A stretch of DNA of 64,000 nucleotides, taken from the NCBI RefSeq assembly GCF_003627955.1, contig NZ_RBWS01000023.1, forward strand, positions 79,619-143,618. The letters are read 5' to 3'. Numbering within the stretch: position 1 is the stretch's first letter; the number at the start of each line of letters is the position of its first letter. This document shows positions 52,788 through 61,340 of this stretch, piece after piece. The DNA is from Sphingobacterium puteale. GTDB taxonomy: Bacteria; Bacteroidota; Bacteroidia; Sphingobacteriales; Sphingobacteriaceae. Under the pieces are notes generated by a model, which had not been told where the DNA came from, did not search any database, and was given only the letters and a program-made list of their open reading frames with translations. The position numbers and the translations under genes were made by a program.

Positions 52788-52849
52788 GGCTGAGTCCCCT
52801 CCGGGTCGAACCTATATACCTTCAAGAGGTCGCAGGTTCTCATTCCGCC

Positions 52850-52906
52850 TAGAAACAAGAAAAGCCCTAACTTTCGTTAGAGCTTTTTAGTCGGGGTGGC
52901 AGGATT
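52850..52906. repeat. 57-bp direct repeat, proximal copy B (tRNA-Pro 3' end plus terminator)
   Basis: These 57 bases are identical to 63651-63707. They cover the last 16 bases of tRNA-Pro (from inside the T arm) and its downstream terminator. Divergence on one side falls exactly inside the T loop (GGATT, then CGAA here and GGCT in the distal copy). Confidence 0.85.
52857..52887 (-). terminator. Terminator of tRNA-Pro
   Basis: The arms AAAGCCCTAAC (52861-52871) and GTTAGAGCTTT (52876-52886) pair with one mismatch around a TTTC loop. Read on the minus strand it lies just downstream of the tRNA 3' end. Confidence 0.7.
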
Positions 52907-52964
52907 CGAACCTACGACCTCCACATCCCAAATGTGGCGCGATACCGGGCTACGCTACACCCCG
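52891..52964 (-). tRNA. tRNA-Pro (anticodon UGG)
   Basis: On the minus strand the acceptor stem CGGGGTG / CACCCCG is perfect, the D arm contains AGCGTAGCCCGGT, the anticodon stem-loop is CCACA-TTTGGGA-TGTGG with anticodon TGG, and the T arm is GTAGGTTCGAATCCTGC. The discriminator is A. CCA is not encoded. A perfect promoter lies 30 bases upstream. Part of its 3' end is the repeat shared with 63.65 kb. Confidence 0.95.
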
Positions 52965-52993
52965 AAAAGGTATCACCTTTGTTTTGTGTGGCA

Positions 52994-53024
52994 CAAAAGT
53001 ACACTAAAAATATTTTTTTTCAAA
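52994..53024 (-). promoter_or_regulatory. Promoter of tRNA-Pro
   Basis: On the minus strand TTTG (53021-53024) and TACTTTTG (52994-53001) are separated by exactly 19 bases, a textbook Bacteroidota housekeeping promoter. It lies 30 bases upstream of the tRNA 5' end. Confidence 0.8.
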
Positions 53025-53307
53025 ATTATTTTCAACAATATCGTTAACCAACTGATCCGTTGATAAATAAATTTACAACAAACAAATTACGCCAAAAATA
53101 CTGTCTATTATTTTCGTCTAAACTTTCCAGTAGGAATTCAATATTAGGATCTTGTCCATAAAGGTTTATGGTTACCAACAATCACAAGGGCAATAGTATT
53201 TTCATTTTTCATAATATTTCGTTCTATCGGACCACCCCAAAAGAACTTATATGGTTAGCTATACTGGCTAAAGATACAAAAAGTTTTACAGCACAGATTT
53301 CAATAAG

Positions 53308-53424
53308 TCAATTTCGTTTTTGCATTTCATTGGATACGACAGGTCGATTTATCTTTTGATATACCGCAATTACTCCAAGCAACAGCAGCATCCAATTTTT
53401 AAACGTCATTTTTAATATGCTCAT
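53308..53424 (-). CDS. Possible 38-residue membrane peptide
   Basis: The minus-strand frame MSILKMTFKNWMLLLLGVIA continues for 18 more residues (VYQKINRPVVSNEMQKRN). It has one hydrophobic helix and a basic tail. It is too short to recognise, and may be a truncated N-terminus of a larger membrane protein. Confidence 0.3.
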   Translation of the reverse strand: MSILKMTFKNWMLLLLGVIAVYQKINRPVVSNEMQKRN

Positions 53425-53514
53425 AATTTATTTTGGGGGTACATTTACAAGTATTATACCAAACTCTAATTGTCAACATGACTTAAGTCCCTTAAAAAAA
53501 CGGAGTTGTTTAGC

Positions 53515-53551
53515 TGTCCGAATGTGAATAATTGGTGTTCGAATATGAACA
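53515..53551. promoter_or_regulatory. Two phased palindromes, candidate activator sites
   Basis: TGTTCGAATATGAACA (53536-53551) is a palindrome with TGTTC/GAACA arms. TGTCCGAATGTGAATA (53515-53530) is an imperfect copy 21 bases upstream, on the same face of the helix. A third partial copy (TGTCTGAATATTGAACA) is at 53624-53640. The positions relative to the sigma-54-like element suit an enhancer-binding response regulator. Confidence 0.5.
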
Positions 53552-53605
53552 GTCAACAAAACAAAAAAATAAAGCAACACGCTAAATACAAGATACTTAA
53601 CTATT

Positions 53606-53620
53606 TGGCAATCTATTTGA
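53606..53620 (+). promoter_or_regulatory. Sigma-54-like -24/-12 promoter of the FtsX-type permease gene
   Basis: TGGCA begins at 53606 and TTTGA ends at 53620. The GG and GA dinucleotides are separated by exactly ten bases, the sigma-54 spacing. The -12 element reads GA instead of GC, so the match is imperfect. It lies about 110 bases before the ATG at 53731. Confidence 0.4.
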
Positions 53621-53730
53621 CAATGTCTGAATATTGAACAACGTATTTTATACCATAGTTGAATGACCGATTTCGTCGGACTAGTTGATGAGCATAGGTT
53701 TTAAAACACAGACACTAATAGAGAAAAAGT

Positions 53731-56106
53731 ATGATAAAGAGCTATTTCACAATTGCATGGAGAAATCTGCAAAAAAATAAAGTATTTTCGTTTATCAATA
53801 TTCTCGGCCTGACAATAGGGATTACGGTGTGCCTGATGATATTTCTTTTTATCGTGAATCAATTCAGTGTGGACAAATTTCATATCCAAGGCGACCGGAT
53901 TCACCGGGTGATGCGTGGCTTTAACAGTTCGAAGGAGCGCGTACCTTACCTCTCTGCCCCCTATGCCACAGCACTGTTAACAGATTATCCTGATGATATC
54001 AAGAAAGCAGTAAGAGTGATGCCGACCAATGGATTGTTTTCCTTTAATAATATCGCGTTCAATGAAAAAAAGCTCTATGTTGCGGATGCTGATTTCTTTG
54101 ATCTGTTCAGTCTTCCCCTGATCAAGGGAAATGCGAAGACTGTTTTGCAGAAGCCCGCTAGTGTAGTGCTCACGGAGACAAGTGCTAAAAAATACTTCGG
54201 CAATGAAAATCCGATAGGCAAAGTGCTGAAGCTAGATAAAAACAAACAGCTTACCGTTACAGGTATCGCAAAAGACGTCCCCACCAATTCACATTTGGAT
54301 TTTGACCTGGTCATACCACTCGCCAACTACTCTAAAGAAGAGTGGTTTAAAGGGTGGATTAACAACAGTATGTTTACATATGTCCTACTCGGTGAGCATA
54401 CAGACAAAAAAATGCTCGAAAGCAAGCTTCCACAGTTTATGGATAAACACATGAAAGCAGTTTCCAATGTCATGAACATTAAATTTGACCTTTCGCTCAC
54501 ACCATTATATGACATTTATTTTGAACCTCACAGCCAATTTGACGATGTAAAACATGGAGAAAAAAAAGTCGTATACATCTTTCTTTCCATCGCTATCCTG
54601 ATATTAGTGATCGCTTGTATCAATTTTATGAACCTCTCCACCATTCGAGCGGTGGACCGGTCAAAAGAAGTCGGCCTGAGAAAAGTACTGGGGGCACAAC
54701 GCACACAACTAACCTATCAATTCATTGGTGAATCTCTCCTATTGACTTTTATATCTTGCTTGCTCTCTATTGCCATATTACAACTACTGATGCCAATTTA
54801 CAATCAGCTCTTAGGATACACGCTGACGGTTTCTTGGGATTCCTGGCCGATATATGCCTTTTTGGCCGCCATTATCCTTGTCGTTGGACTATTGGCAGGA
54901 AGTTATCCAGCTTTTTACCTGTCGACTTTTTCTCCGATCCAGGCATTGAAGGGCAAATTGCAATTAGGTAAGGGCGGAGCGTTGTTTCGTCAGATTTTAG
55001 TGGTATTACAGTTCAGCATTTCCATTTTACTTATTATCGGAACCACCATCATCACAAAACAGATGAAATATGTAAAAGAAAGAGGGTTGGGATATGATGA
55101 TCAGCAAAGCATAGTGATTCCATTGGATAATAGTGAGCTGTACAGCAACATGCATACTTTCAAAAACGAGTTGCTGAGCAACAGCAACATTGCCTCAGTT
55201 TCGTTCATGTCCGGCGAACCGGGCGGCTTTTTCGATAGCCATAATTTTGAGGTGGAGAGAAAGGATACCGAGTCATGGAAATCGAGAACGGAATTTACTG
55301 ACTTTGGATTTGTCCGTACCTTAGGGCTGAAGATACTTGCTGGGCGGGATTTTTCCATGCAATATCCAACAGACTCCACCAAAGCAGTACTGATTAACCG
55401 TACAGCAGCAACACAGCTTGGTTTTACCCCCGAACAAGCCATCGGTAAATGGATAAGAAATACGATCCGGGATTCTTCACGCCGAACCATCATTGGTGTC
55501 GTGGAAGATTTCAACTTCCTTTCCCTGAAAGAAAACATGGATGCACTTGTTATTTCGCCATCCGACGACCTAAGAACAGTAGTTATAAAATTGAATACGA
55601 ATGACTTTCCCGCTGCATTGAAAACAATCGAAGCCGCATTCAATAAAGCAGCTCCGCTTTATCCCTTTGAATACACTTTTTTGGACCAGAAGTTTGACAC
55701 TCTTTATAAAACAGACCTCAGGCAGCAAAGAATCCTTGGTCTATTTGCCGGATTGGCGATATTTATTGCCTGCCTGGGGTTATATGGACTGGCCTCATTT
55801 ACAGCGACCAAACGAAATAAAGAAATCGGAATTCGCAAGGTCCTCGGCGCCTCGATATCGGGTGTGGTGGCACTGCTTTCCAAAGATTTTATGAAACCAG
55901 TGCTAATTGCCTTACTCATCGCCTCACCTATTGCCTGGTGGATTATGAACAAATGGTTGGAAAACTTTGCCTACCGCATTAACATCCAATGGTGGATGTT
56001 TGTCGCTGCAGGACTGATTGCAATCGGCATTGCACTGGTTACAGTAAGCTGGCAGGCACTTCGGGCCGCATTAGCCAATCCCGTTGATAGCCTGCGGGAT
56101 GAATAA
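53731..56106 (+). CDS. FtsX/MacB-type ABC transporter permease
   Basis: This 791-residue permease belongs to the large Bacteroidota two-FtsX family. An N-terminal helix (about 20-42) and a MacB periplasmic core domain (about 50-240) are followed by three helices (about 280-405). A second helix-plus-periplasmic unit comes next (helix near 425-445, core about 450-650), and then three C-terminal helices (about 670-780). Both FtsX domains carry the cytoplasmic coupling motif: RSKEVGLRKVLGAQRTQL and KRNKEIGIRKVLGASISGV. No ABC ATPase gene is adjacent, so it must use one encoded elsewhere. Such permeases typically move lipoproteins, peptides or drugs by a mechanotransmission mechanism. The upstream sites suggest sigma-54 control. 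Confidence 0.88.
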   Translation: MIKSYFTIAWRNLQKNKVFSFINILGLTIGITVCLMIFLFIVNQFSVDKFHIQGDRIHRVMRGFNSSKERVPYLSAPYATALLTDYPDDIKKAVRVMPTNGLFSFNNIAFNEKKLYVADADFFDLFSLPLIKGNAKTVLQKPASVVLTETSAKKYFGNENPIGKVLKLDKNKQLTVTGIAKDVPTNSHLDFDLVIPLANYSKEEWFKGWINNSMFTYVLLGEHTDKKMLESKLPQFMDKHMKAVSNVMNIKFDLSLTPLYDIYFEPHSQFDDVKHGEKKVVYIFLSIAILILVIACINFMNLSTIRAVDRSKEVGLRKVLGAQRTQLTYQFIGESLLLTFISCLLSIAILQLLMPIYNQLLGYTLTVSWDSWPIYAFLAAIILVVGLLAGSYPAFYLSTFSPIQALKGKLQLGKGGALFRQILVVLQFSISILLIIGTTIITKQMKYVKERGLGYDDQQSIVIPLDNSELYSNMHTFKNELLSNSNIASVSFMSGEPGGFFDSHNFEVERKDTESWKSRTEFTDFGFVRTLGLKILAGRDFSMQYPTDSTKAVLINRTAATQLGFTPEQAIGKWIRNTIRDSSRRTIIGVVEDFNFLSLKENMDALVISPSDDLRTVVIKLNTNDFPAALKTIEAAFNKAAPLYPFEYTFLDQKFDTLYKTDLRQQRILGLFAGLAIFIACLGLYGLASFTATKRNKEIGIRKVLGASISGVVALLSKDFMKPVLIALLIASPIAWWIMNKWLENFAYRINIQWWMFVAAGLIAIGIALVTVSWQALRAALANPVDSLRDE

Positions 56107-56168
56107 TAGGGCTATAAATGTTATAAAACTTTGATGAAATTGTACAAATAAGCCTTTAAAAGAAAAAA

Positions 56169-56176
56169 TATATTTG
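56169..56176 (+). promoter_or_regulatory. -7 box of the efflux operon (TATATTTG)
   Basis: Exact TAnnTTTG match, 90 bases before the GTG at 56266. It places the five genes 56266-62862 in one transcript separate from the permease gene. Confidence 0.5.
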
Positions 56177-56265
56177 CATCACTGATATGTAAAGCCATTG
56201 CGATTTGTCAAGCACCCTACGATGCTGGCGAATTTACCGGCAATTCAACAGAAAAATTAAAACAG

Positions 56266-56694
56266 GTGAAAAAATTACTCGTCATCTTTCTTTCCATGAT
56301 ATACTCGGTATTGGCTTTAGGCCTTACACAGTACCAGCATATTTGCAAAGGAACAGCTGTAAAACTGTACAGCTGGACGAATACTGAAAACCCCGACAAC
56401 AATAAACCTTGCCCGATCTGCTCTTCAAAGGACAAGAAATTAAACGAAAAAAAGAAAGACTGCTGTAAACACCAGTCCAAACTAGTCAAACTCAACGACA
56501 GCGTAAAAAAGCAATCTCACTTTGACTTTTCAGTAAAATTTTGGGGTTCGGCAATTCCTAATCAACTATTGGGAGCCCTATTTGATATATCCTTAATCAA
56601 TAGTGATAACGACAAACACCTCTCTTATCTATCCTTAAAAAGCCCCTTCTGGAGCAATCCGCTCTATATCCTTCATTGTACTTATCGAATTTGA
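56266..56694 (+). CDS. HYC_CC_PP-type small secreted protein
   Basis: This 142-residue protein starts at a GTG (56266), which gives a proper signal peptide (MKKLLVIFLSMIYSVLALGL). The next ATG (56296) would cut into it. The mature part has HIC near residue 26, CPIC near 49 and DCCKHQ near 65-70, then FIKL-type beta residues. This matches the HYC_CC_PP family, a Bacteroidota family of unknown function named for such residues, here with HIC for HYC. The Cys/His content and the place at the head of an efflux operon suggest metal binding in the periplasm, which is inferred. Confidence 0.65.
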   Translation: MKKLLVIFLSMIYSVLALGLTQYQHICKGTAVKLYSWTNTENPDNNKPCPICSSKDKKLNEKKKDCCKHQSKLVKLNDSVKKQSHFDFSVKFWGSAIPNQLLGALFDISLINSDNDKHLSYLSLKSPFWSNPLYILHCTYRI

Positions 56695-56776
56695 TAGCAC
56701 ACATCTTGTAAAAGCTTGTGGCACTTAAACAGGTACCACGTTAATTCTTGATGTCTACTAACAAATTTTATTTTCG

Positions 56777-58165
56777 ATGAAATTAAAACTCATTGCATCA
56801 CTGGGTGTAATCTGGGGAATGAGCCTACATGGCTTTTCACAGACCTTAAAACTCGAAGATGCCCTCACACGTGCCGTTGAACAGTACGACCAGATAAAAT
56901 CAAAGCAATTTGTTGCATTGGCAGCAAAACAGCATACTGCCTTTCAGAAACAACAATATCTTCCGGATCTCAGCTTAGCAGCACAACAGAGCTTTGGAAC
57001 AATAAACGCCCAACATGGTCCTATGTATGCCTATGGCGGTTTAGCATCAGGTGCAACATCCATGCCCTTAGCAGAGCAAAATTGGAATGCCGCCTTTGGA
57101 TCGCTCTATTTTGCCAATATCAACTGGAATGTATACACCTTTGGAAGAATCAAAAATCAGGTGCTCCTCGGCTCAATAAAGGAACAGACCACCGAGGCCG
57201 ATCTTGCACAGGAAATCTTTCAGCACAAAATAAAAACAAGTGCCGCCTATCTGAATCTACTGGCGAGTCAACGGATAAAATATGTCCAGGAAAAAAACCT
57301 GGATCGCGCGCAGGTATTTTATGAAGTGACTGCCGCTAGGGCAGAAAGTGGGTTAATCGCCGAAGTGGATGCCCAATTGGCCAAAGCGGAAGTTTCTAAT
57401 GCGAAATCCCTTCAGATCAAATCCTACGACAAGGAACTGGAATACTCAAAACAACTCGCCCTACTGTTAAATGATGATTTTAAAACATATCAGCTGGATA
57501 CGACTTATAATACCAGCATCCCGAACAGGACAGTTGTAAAGCATGAAGCTTCCATAGAAAAACATCCGTTCCTACTATTCCAAAACAGTAAGATCAATGA
57601 GAGCTTGCAAACCGAGGAAATCCTGAAATCCAATCGCATGCCCTCTGTTTCCGCTTTTGGCGTACTACAAGGACGTGGAACCGGCTTCGATTGGAACTAT
57701 ATACAGGATAACTCAGCATACTCTTCAAATTATTTTAAAGGAGTGGGTATAAACCGAGCAAACTATTTAGTTGGAGCTTCGCTAAGCTGGAACCTGACTA
57801 ATATCTTCCGTTTTGATACCAAAAACAGGGAGCAAAAATTATATACCCAGGCGATCCAAAGAGAATATGAAAAGCATAAAAAAGATTTTATAGCGCAGTC
57901 GCTCCTCGCCGATTCTCAGCTTAAAAATGCCATTGACAATTTCAAAGAGACCGAAATTCAATTGTCTGCTGCTAGTCTTGCTTACAAACAGCATAATGCA
58001 TTGTATGAAAATGGACTGACGACTCTAGTGGACTATACACAGGCATTGTATAGTTTGAATAGAGCTGAGATCGACTATGAAATTGCACAGAATAATGTTT
58101 GGCAGGCCTTACTATTGCTGGCCGCTGCGCAGGGTGATTTCAATATTTTCCTTCATCATTCTTAA
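56777..58165 (+). CDS. TolC family outer-membrane efflux protein
   Basis: This 462-residue OEP-family protein has a signal peptide (cleavage near FSQ, residue 22). Two OEP repeats of long helices (about 25-240 and 250-455) build the periplasmic tunnel. Landmarks are LKLEDALTRAVEQYDQIKSK and the LYENGLTTLVDYTQALYSLNRAEIDYEIA helix (cited in part). It forms the outer-membrane duct of the tripartite pump encoded by the next two genes. It lies 82 bases after the HYC_CC_PP-type gene and 11 bases before the RND gene. Confidence 0.92.
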   Translation: MKLKLIASLGVIWGMSLHGFSQTLKLEDALTRAVEQYDQIKSKQFVALAAKQHTAFQKQQYLPDLSLAAQQSFGTINAQHGPMYAYGGLASGATSMPLAEQNWNAAFGSLYFANINWNVYTFGRIKNQVLLGSIKEQTTEADLAQEIFQHKIKTSAAYLNLLASQRIKYVQEKNLDRAQVFYEVTAARAESGLIAEVDAQLAKAEVSNAKSLQIKSYDKELEYSKQLALLLNDDFKTYQLDTTYNTSIPNRTVVKHEASIEKHPFLLFQNSKINESLQTEEILKSNRMPSVSAFGVLQGRGTGFDWNYIQDNSAYSSNYFKGVGINRANYLVGASLSWNLTNIFRFDTKNREQKLYTQAIQREYEKHKKDFIAQSLLADSQLKNAIDNFKETEIQLSAASLAYKQHNALYENGLTTLVDYTQALYSLNRAEIDYEIAQNNVWQALLLLAAAQGDFNIFLHHS

Positions 58166-58176
58166 ATCTATCCTTT

Positions 58177-61100
58177 ATGAATATCATCAAATTTGCCTTG
58201 CAAAAACCAATTTCCATCATGGTTATTGTCATTGGCCTGCTATTCTTTGGTATCAAAGCGACCAAAGATGTTAAAGTAGATATCCTACCCGAAATGGATC
58301 TGCCGGTCGTTTATGTAGCCCACTCTTTCAACGGCTATACTCCGCAGCAGATGGAAGGTTATTTCACCAAAATGTACGTCAACATGCTCCTGTTTACCAA
58401 TGGTATTAAGAGCATAGAATCAAAGAATACCCAGGGATTGACACTCATGAAAATTGTTTTCTATGAGGGCATTGATATGGGAGAAGCCATTGCAACCATC
58501 AATGCATTATCCAATCGTTCCCAGGTATTTTTACCCCCGGGAGCTCCACCACCGTTCATCATCCGTTTTGATGCATCCTCCCAGCCTGTTGGGCAGTTGG
58601 TCTTTCGCAGTAACACGAAAACCAACAATCAACTACAGGATATCGCGAACTTCAGTGCCCGACCATTCTTAATAAAGATACCCGGACTGACAACAGCTCC
58701 ACCTTTTGGCGGAAGTCCTCGGACAATCGAAGTAAACATTGATCCTTACAAACTGCGGGCGCACAACCTGTCTCCGGAACAGGTTGTTGAAGCCATCAGT
58801 AGAAATAATATCACCTCTCCTTCCGGAAATGTGTATATCGGTGACAAAAACTATCTGACACCGACAAACAATACGGTAAAGAAAATAGAAGAACTGGGAG
58901 AAATTCCAATCTTTAAAAACACGGTAGACAATGTATACATCCGTGATGTGGCAACCATAAAAGATGGTGCTGATATCGCCACAGGTTATGCCCTGATTGA
59001 CGGAAAAAGATCGGTTTATATTAATATCGCTAAAGCAGGAAATGCTTCGACCCTAGATGTTGTCAATAAGCTTAAAGAACGCTTGCCCGAAATCCAGCGA
59101 AACATGCCTGACGATGTCAGCATTTCGTACGAATTTGACCAGTCGGTTTATATCAGCAATGCCCTGAAAAGCTTGGTTATTGAAGGAATTCTGGGCGCTG
59201 TCCTCACCGGTCTGATGGTCCTTCTATTTTTGAACGACCGCAGGGCAGCACTGATTGTAATTATGACCATTCCTATTTCGATTATTTCTGGCGTTTTATT
59301 TTTGAAGCTATTTGGACAGACCCTCAATATTATGTCCTTATCGGGACTAGCATTAGCTATTGGAATATTGGTCGATGAAAGTACGGTGACCATCGAGAAT
59401 ATCCACCAACATTTTGCCCTGGGAAAAACGCGTGCCCAAGCAATCTGGGATGCCTGTAAGGAAATTGCTTTTCCAAAACTTTTGATCATGCTCTGTATTC
59501 TTGCCGTATTTGCTCCTGCTTTTATGATGACCGGTATTCCCGGAGCATTGTTTATGCCGCTTGCACTGGCGATCGGATTTTCGATGATTGTTTCGTTCTT
59601 ATTGTCGCAGACTTTTGTACCCGTGATGGCCAATTGGATGATGAAACATGATCCCGAAACATGTCATAATCCCACACATAAGAAAAACTGGTTTGATCGT
59701 TTTCGTGAACGCTTCCTGCATCTATTGTCAAATTTAGTCGCTAAACACAAGATAATCGTAAGCTTAAGTTTGATTTTTGCTTTGGTAGCATGCTTTTTCT
59801 TATATCAGGGAATTGGTAAGGATGTATTGCCTCCAGTCAATTCCCGCCAGTTTCAGGTACGGATAAAAGCCCCGGAAGGTACGCGTATCGAAGTAACTGA
59901 AGGAAAAGTAAAGCAGTTTCTGGCCCTTTTGAAGGAAAAAGTCGGACCGGATAATATCGCCATATCATCGGTTTTTATCGGTCAGCACCCCTCTACTTTC
60001 GCCGTTAGCCCAATTTATTTATACAATGCCGGGCCACACGAAGCATTGATGCAGGTGGCATTGAAGAAGCTAAAAGGTAATTCGGATGAATTAAAGGATG
60101 AACTCAGAAAGTACTTTCAAGAAAAAATGCCGGAAATACAACTCTCTTTCGAACCCATTGAACTTACGGAGAAAATACTAAGTCAGGGCACCAATACACC
60201 TATCGAGATCCGGATTTCTGGGATGATGAAAAAAATGAATCGCATGTATGCGCAAAAACTTCTCGGAAAGTTAAAGGAGATCGACTACCTGCGCGACCAG
60301 CAGATTCCCCAATCCATGGATTATCCGGCCCTACAGATTAATATCGACCGGACAAGAGCGGCACAACTGGGACTCGATGCACAGGATATCGCAAAGTCAT
60401 TGGTCACCGCTACCGCATCCACACGCTATACCAATAAGAATTTTTGGGTCGGTGGAATGATGGGAATTGCCTATGATGTTCAGGTTCAAACACCACAAAA
60501 TATTTTAAACAGTAAAGAAGAACTGGAGAATCTAACACTTTCTAAGAATGCAGACCGTCCCGTTCTAGGTGATATCGCAACAATCACAGCAACTAAAGAA
60601 CTTGGTGAAAGTTATAATTTAGGAACAATGGGTTACACTACGGTTGCCGCAAATCTGCATAAAAAAGATCTGGGACAGGCTTCACAGGACATTCAGGCCG
60701 CTATTGCATCTTTAGGTGAATTACCAAAAGGTATAAATATTGAAGTCGCAGGGATGGCACCTGTATTGAATGAGACGATGAGTAATCTCGCTACAGGTCT
60801 ATTGATTGCCGTTATCGTTATCTTTTTGATGCTTACAGCGACTTTTCAGTCCTTTCGGATATCACTCGTTATTCTCTCCACAGTTCCTTTCGTGATCGTA
60901 GGGGCTTTGGTACTATTAAAATTAACCGGTTCGACACTCAACTTACAGTCCTATATGGGACTCATTATGTCTGTCGGCGTTTCGATTGCTAACGCGGTCT
61001 TATTAATCAATAATGCAGAATCGCTACGACTGAAAAACCAAAATGCAATAAGCTCCGCTATTGAGGCCGCCAAGCTTCGGATCCGTCCCATTATCATGAC

Positions 61101-61335
61101 AACTATCGCCATGGTTGCGGGGATGTTACCGATGGCTATCGGTTTTGGTGAAGGTGGAGACCAGGTCTCACCATTGGGACGTGCTGTTATCGGAGGTCTT
61201 CTTTTTTCAACCTTCTCCGTTCTGATCGTCCTCCCGCTGGTATTTATATGGATACAGCACAAAGCAACAACGACCTCGCCTTCTTTGGATCCCGAAGATG
61301 AGGAAAGCATTCATTTTGTTAAAACAAAAATCTAA
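58177..61335 (+). CDS. RND family efflux pump inner-membrane subunit
   Basis: This 1052-residue AcrB/CusA-type transporter has 12 helices and two large periplasmic loops. The first helix (about 10-28) precedes the porter domain (about 40-330), and the second loop lies at about 555-870. In helix 4 the proton-relay motif reads GILVDESTVTIENIHQH (about 395), with Asp-Glu where HAE1 pumps have Asp-Asp and heavy-metal CusA pumps have Asp-Ala. This places it between the well-known classes and does not settle the substrate. The cytoplasmic loop is charged and short. It is coded between TolC and the adaptor. Confidence 0.92.
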   Translation: MNIIKFALQKPISIMVIVIGLLFFGIKATKDVKVDILPEMDLPVVYVAHSFNGYTPQQMEGYFTKMYVNMLLFTNGIKSIESKNTQGLTLMKIVFYEGIDMGEAIATINALSNRSQVFLPPGAPPPFIIRFDASSQPVGQLVFRSNTKTNNQLQDIANFSARPFLIKIPGLTTAPPFGGSPRTIEVNIDPYKLRAHNLSPEQVVEAISRNNITSPSGNVYIGDKNYLTPTNNTVKKIEELGEIPIFKNTVDNVYIRDVATIKDGADIATGYALIDGKRSVYINIAKAGNASTLDVVNKLKERLPEIQRNMPDDVSISYEFDQSVYISNALKSLVIEGILGAVLTGLMVLLFLNDRRAALIVIMTIPISIISGVLFLKLFGQTLNIMSLSGLALAIGILVDESTVTIENIHQHFALGKTRAQAIWDACKEIAFPKLLIMLCILAVFAPAFMMTGIPGALFMPLALAIGFSMIVSFLLSQTFVPVMANWMMKHDPETCHNPTHKKNWFDRFRERFLHLLSNLVAKHKIIVSLSLIFALVACFFLYQGIGKDVLPPVNSRQFQVRIKAPEGTRIEVTEGKVKQFLALLKEKVGPDNIAISSVFIGQHPSTFAVSPIYLYNAGPHEALMQVALKKLKGNSDELKDELRKYFQEKMPEIQLSFEPIELTEKILSQGTNTPIEIRISGMMKKMNRMYAQKLLGKLKEIDYLRDQQIPQSMDYPALQINIDRTRAAQLGLDAQDIAKSLVTATASTRYTNKNFWVGGMMGIAYDVQVQTPQNILNSKEELENLTLSKNADRPVLGDIATITATKELGESYNLGTMGYTTVAANLHKKDLGQASQDIQAAIASLGELPKGINIEVAGMAPVLNETMSNLATGLLIAVIVIFLMLTATFQSFRISLVILSTVPFVIVGALVLLKLTGSTLNLQSYMGLIMSVGVSIANAVLLINNAESLRLKNQNAISSAIEAAKLRIRPIIMTTIAMVAGMLPMAIGFGEGGDQVSPLGRAVIGGLLFSTFSVLIVLPLVFIWIQHKATTTSPSLDPEDEESIHFVKTKI

Positions 61336-61340
61336 TTCTT

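Larger units (their letters stand above)
52965..53730. other. 766-base region without a clear gene, with control sites for the permease gene
   Basis: It holds the tRNA-Pro promoter (52994-53024), a possible small minus-strand peptide (53308-53424), and control elements for the FtsX-type permease (53515-53640). A 63-codon plus-strand frame at 53168-53359 has no ribosome site or recognisable composition and is not kept. Confidence 0.65.

Noticed and set aside
53168..53359. 63-codon plus-strand frame in the tRNA-Pro to permease gap
   Set aside because: No ribosome site or plausible composition; the opposite strand has a slightly better small frame.
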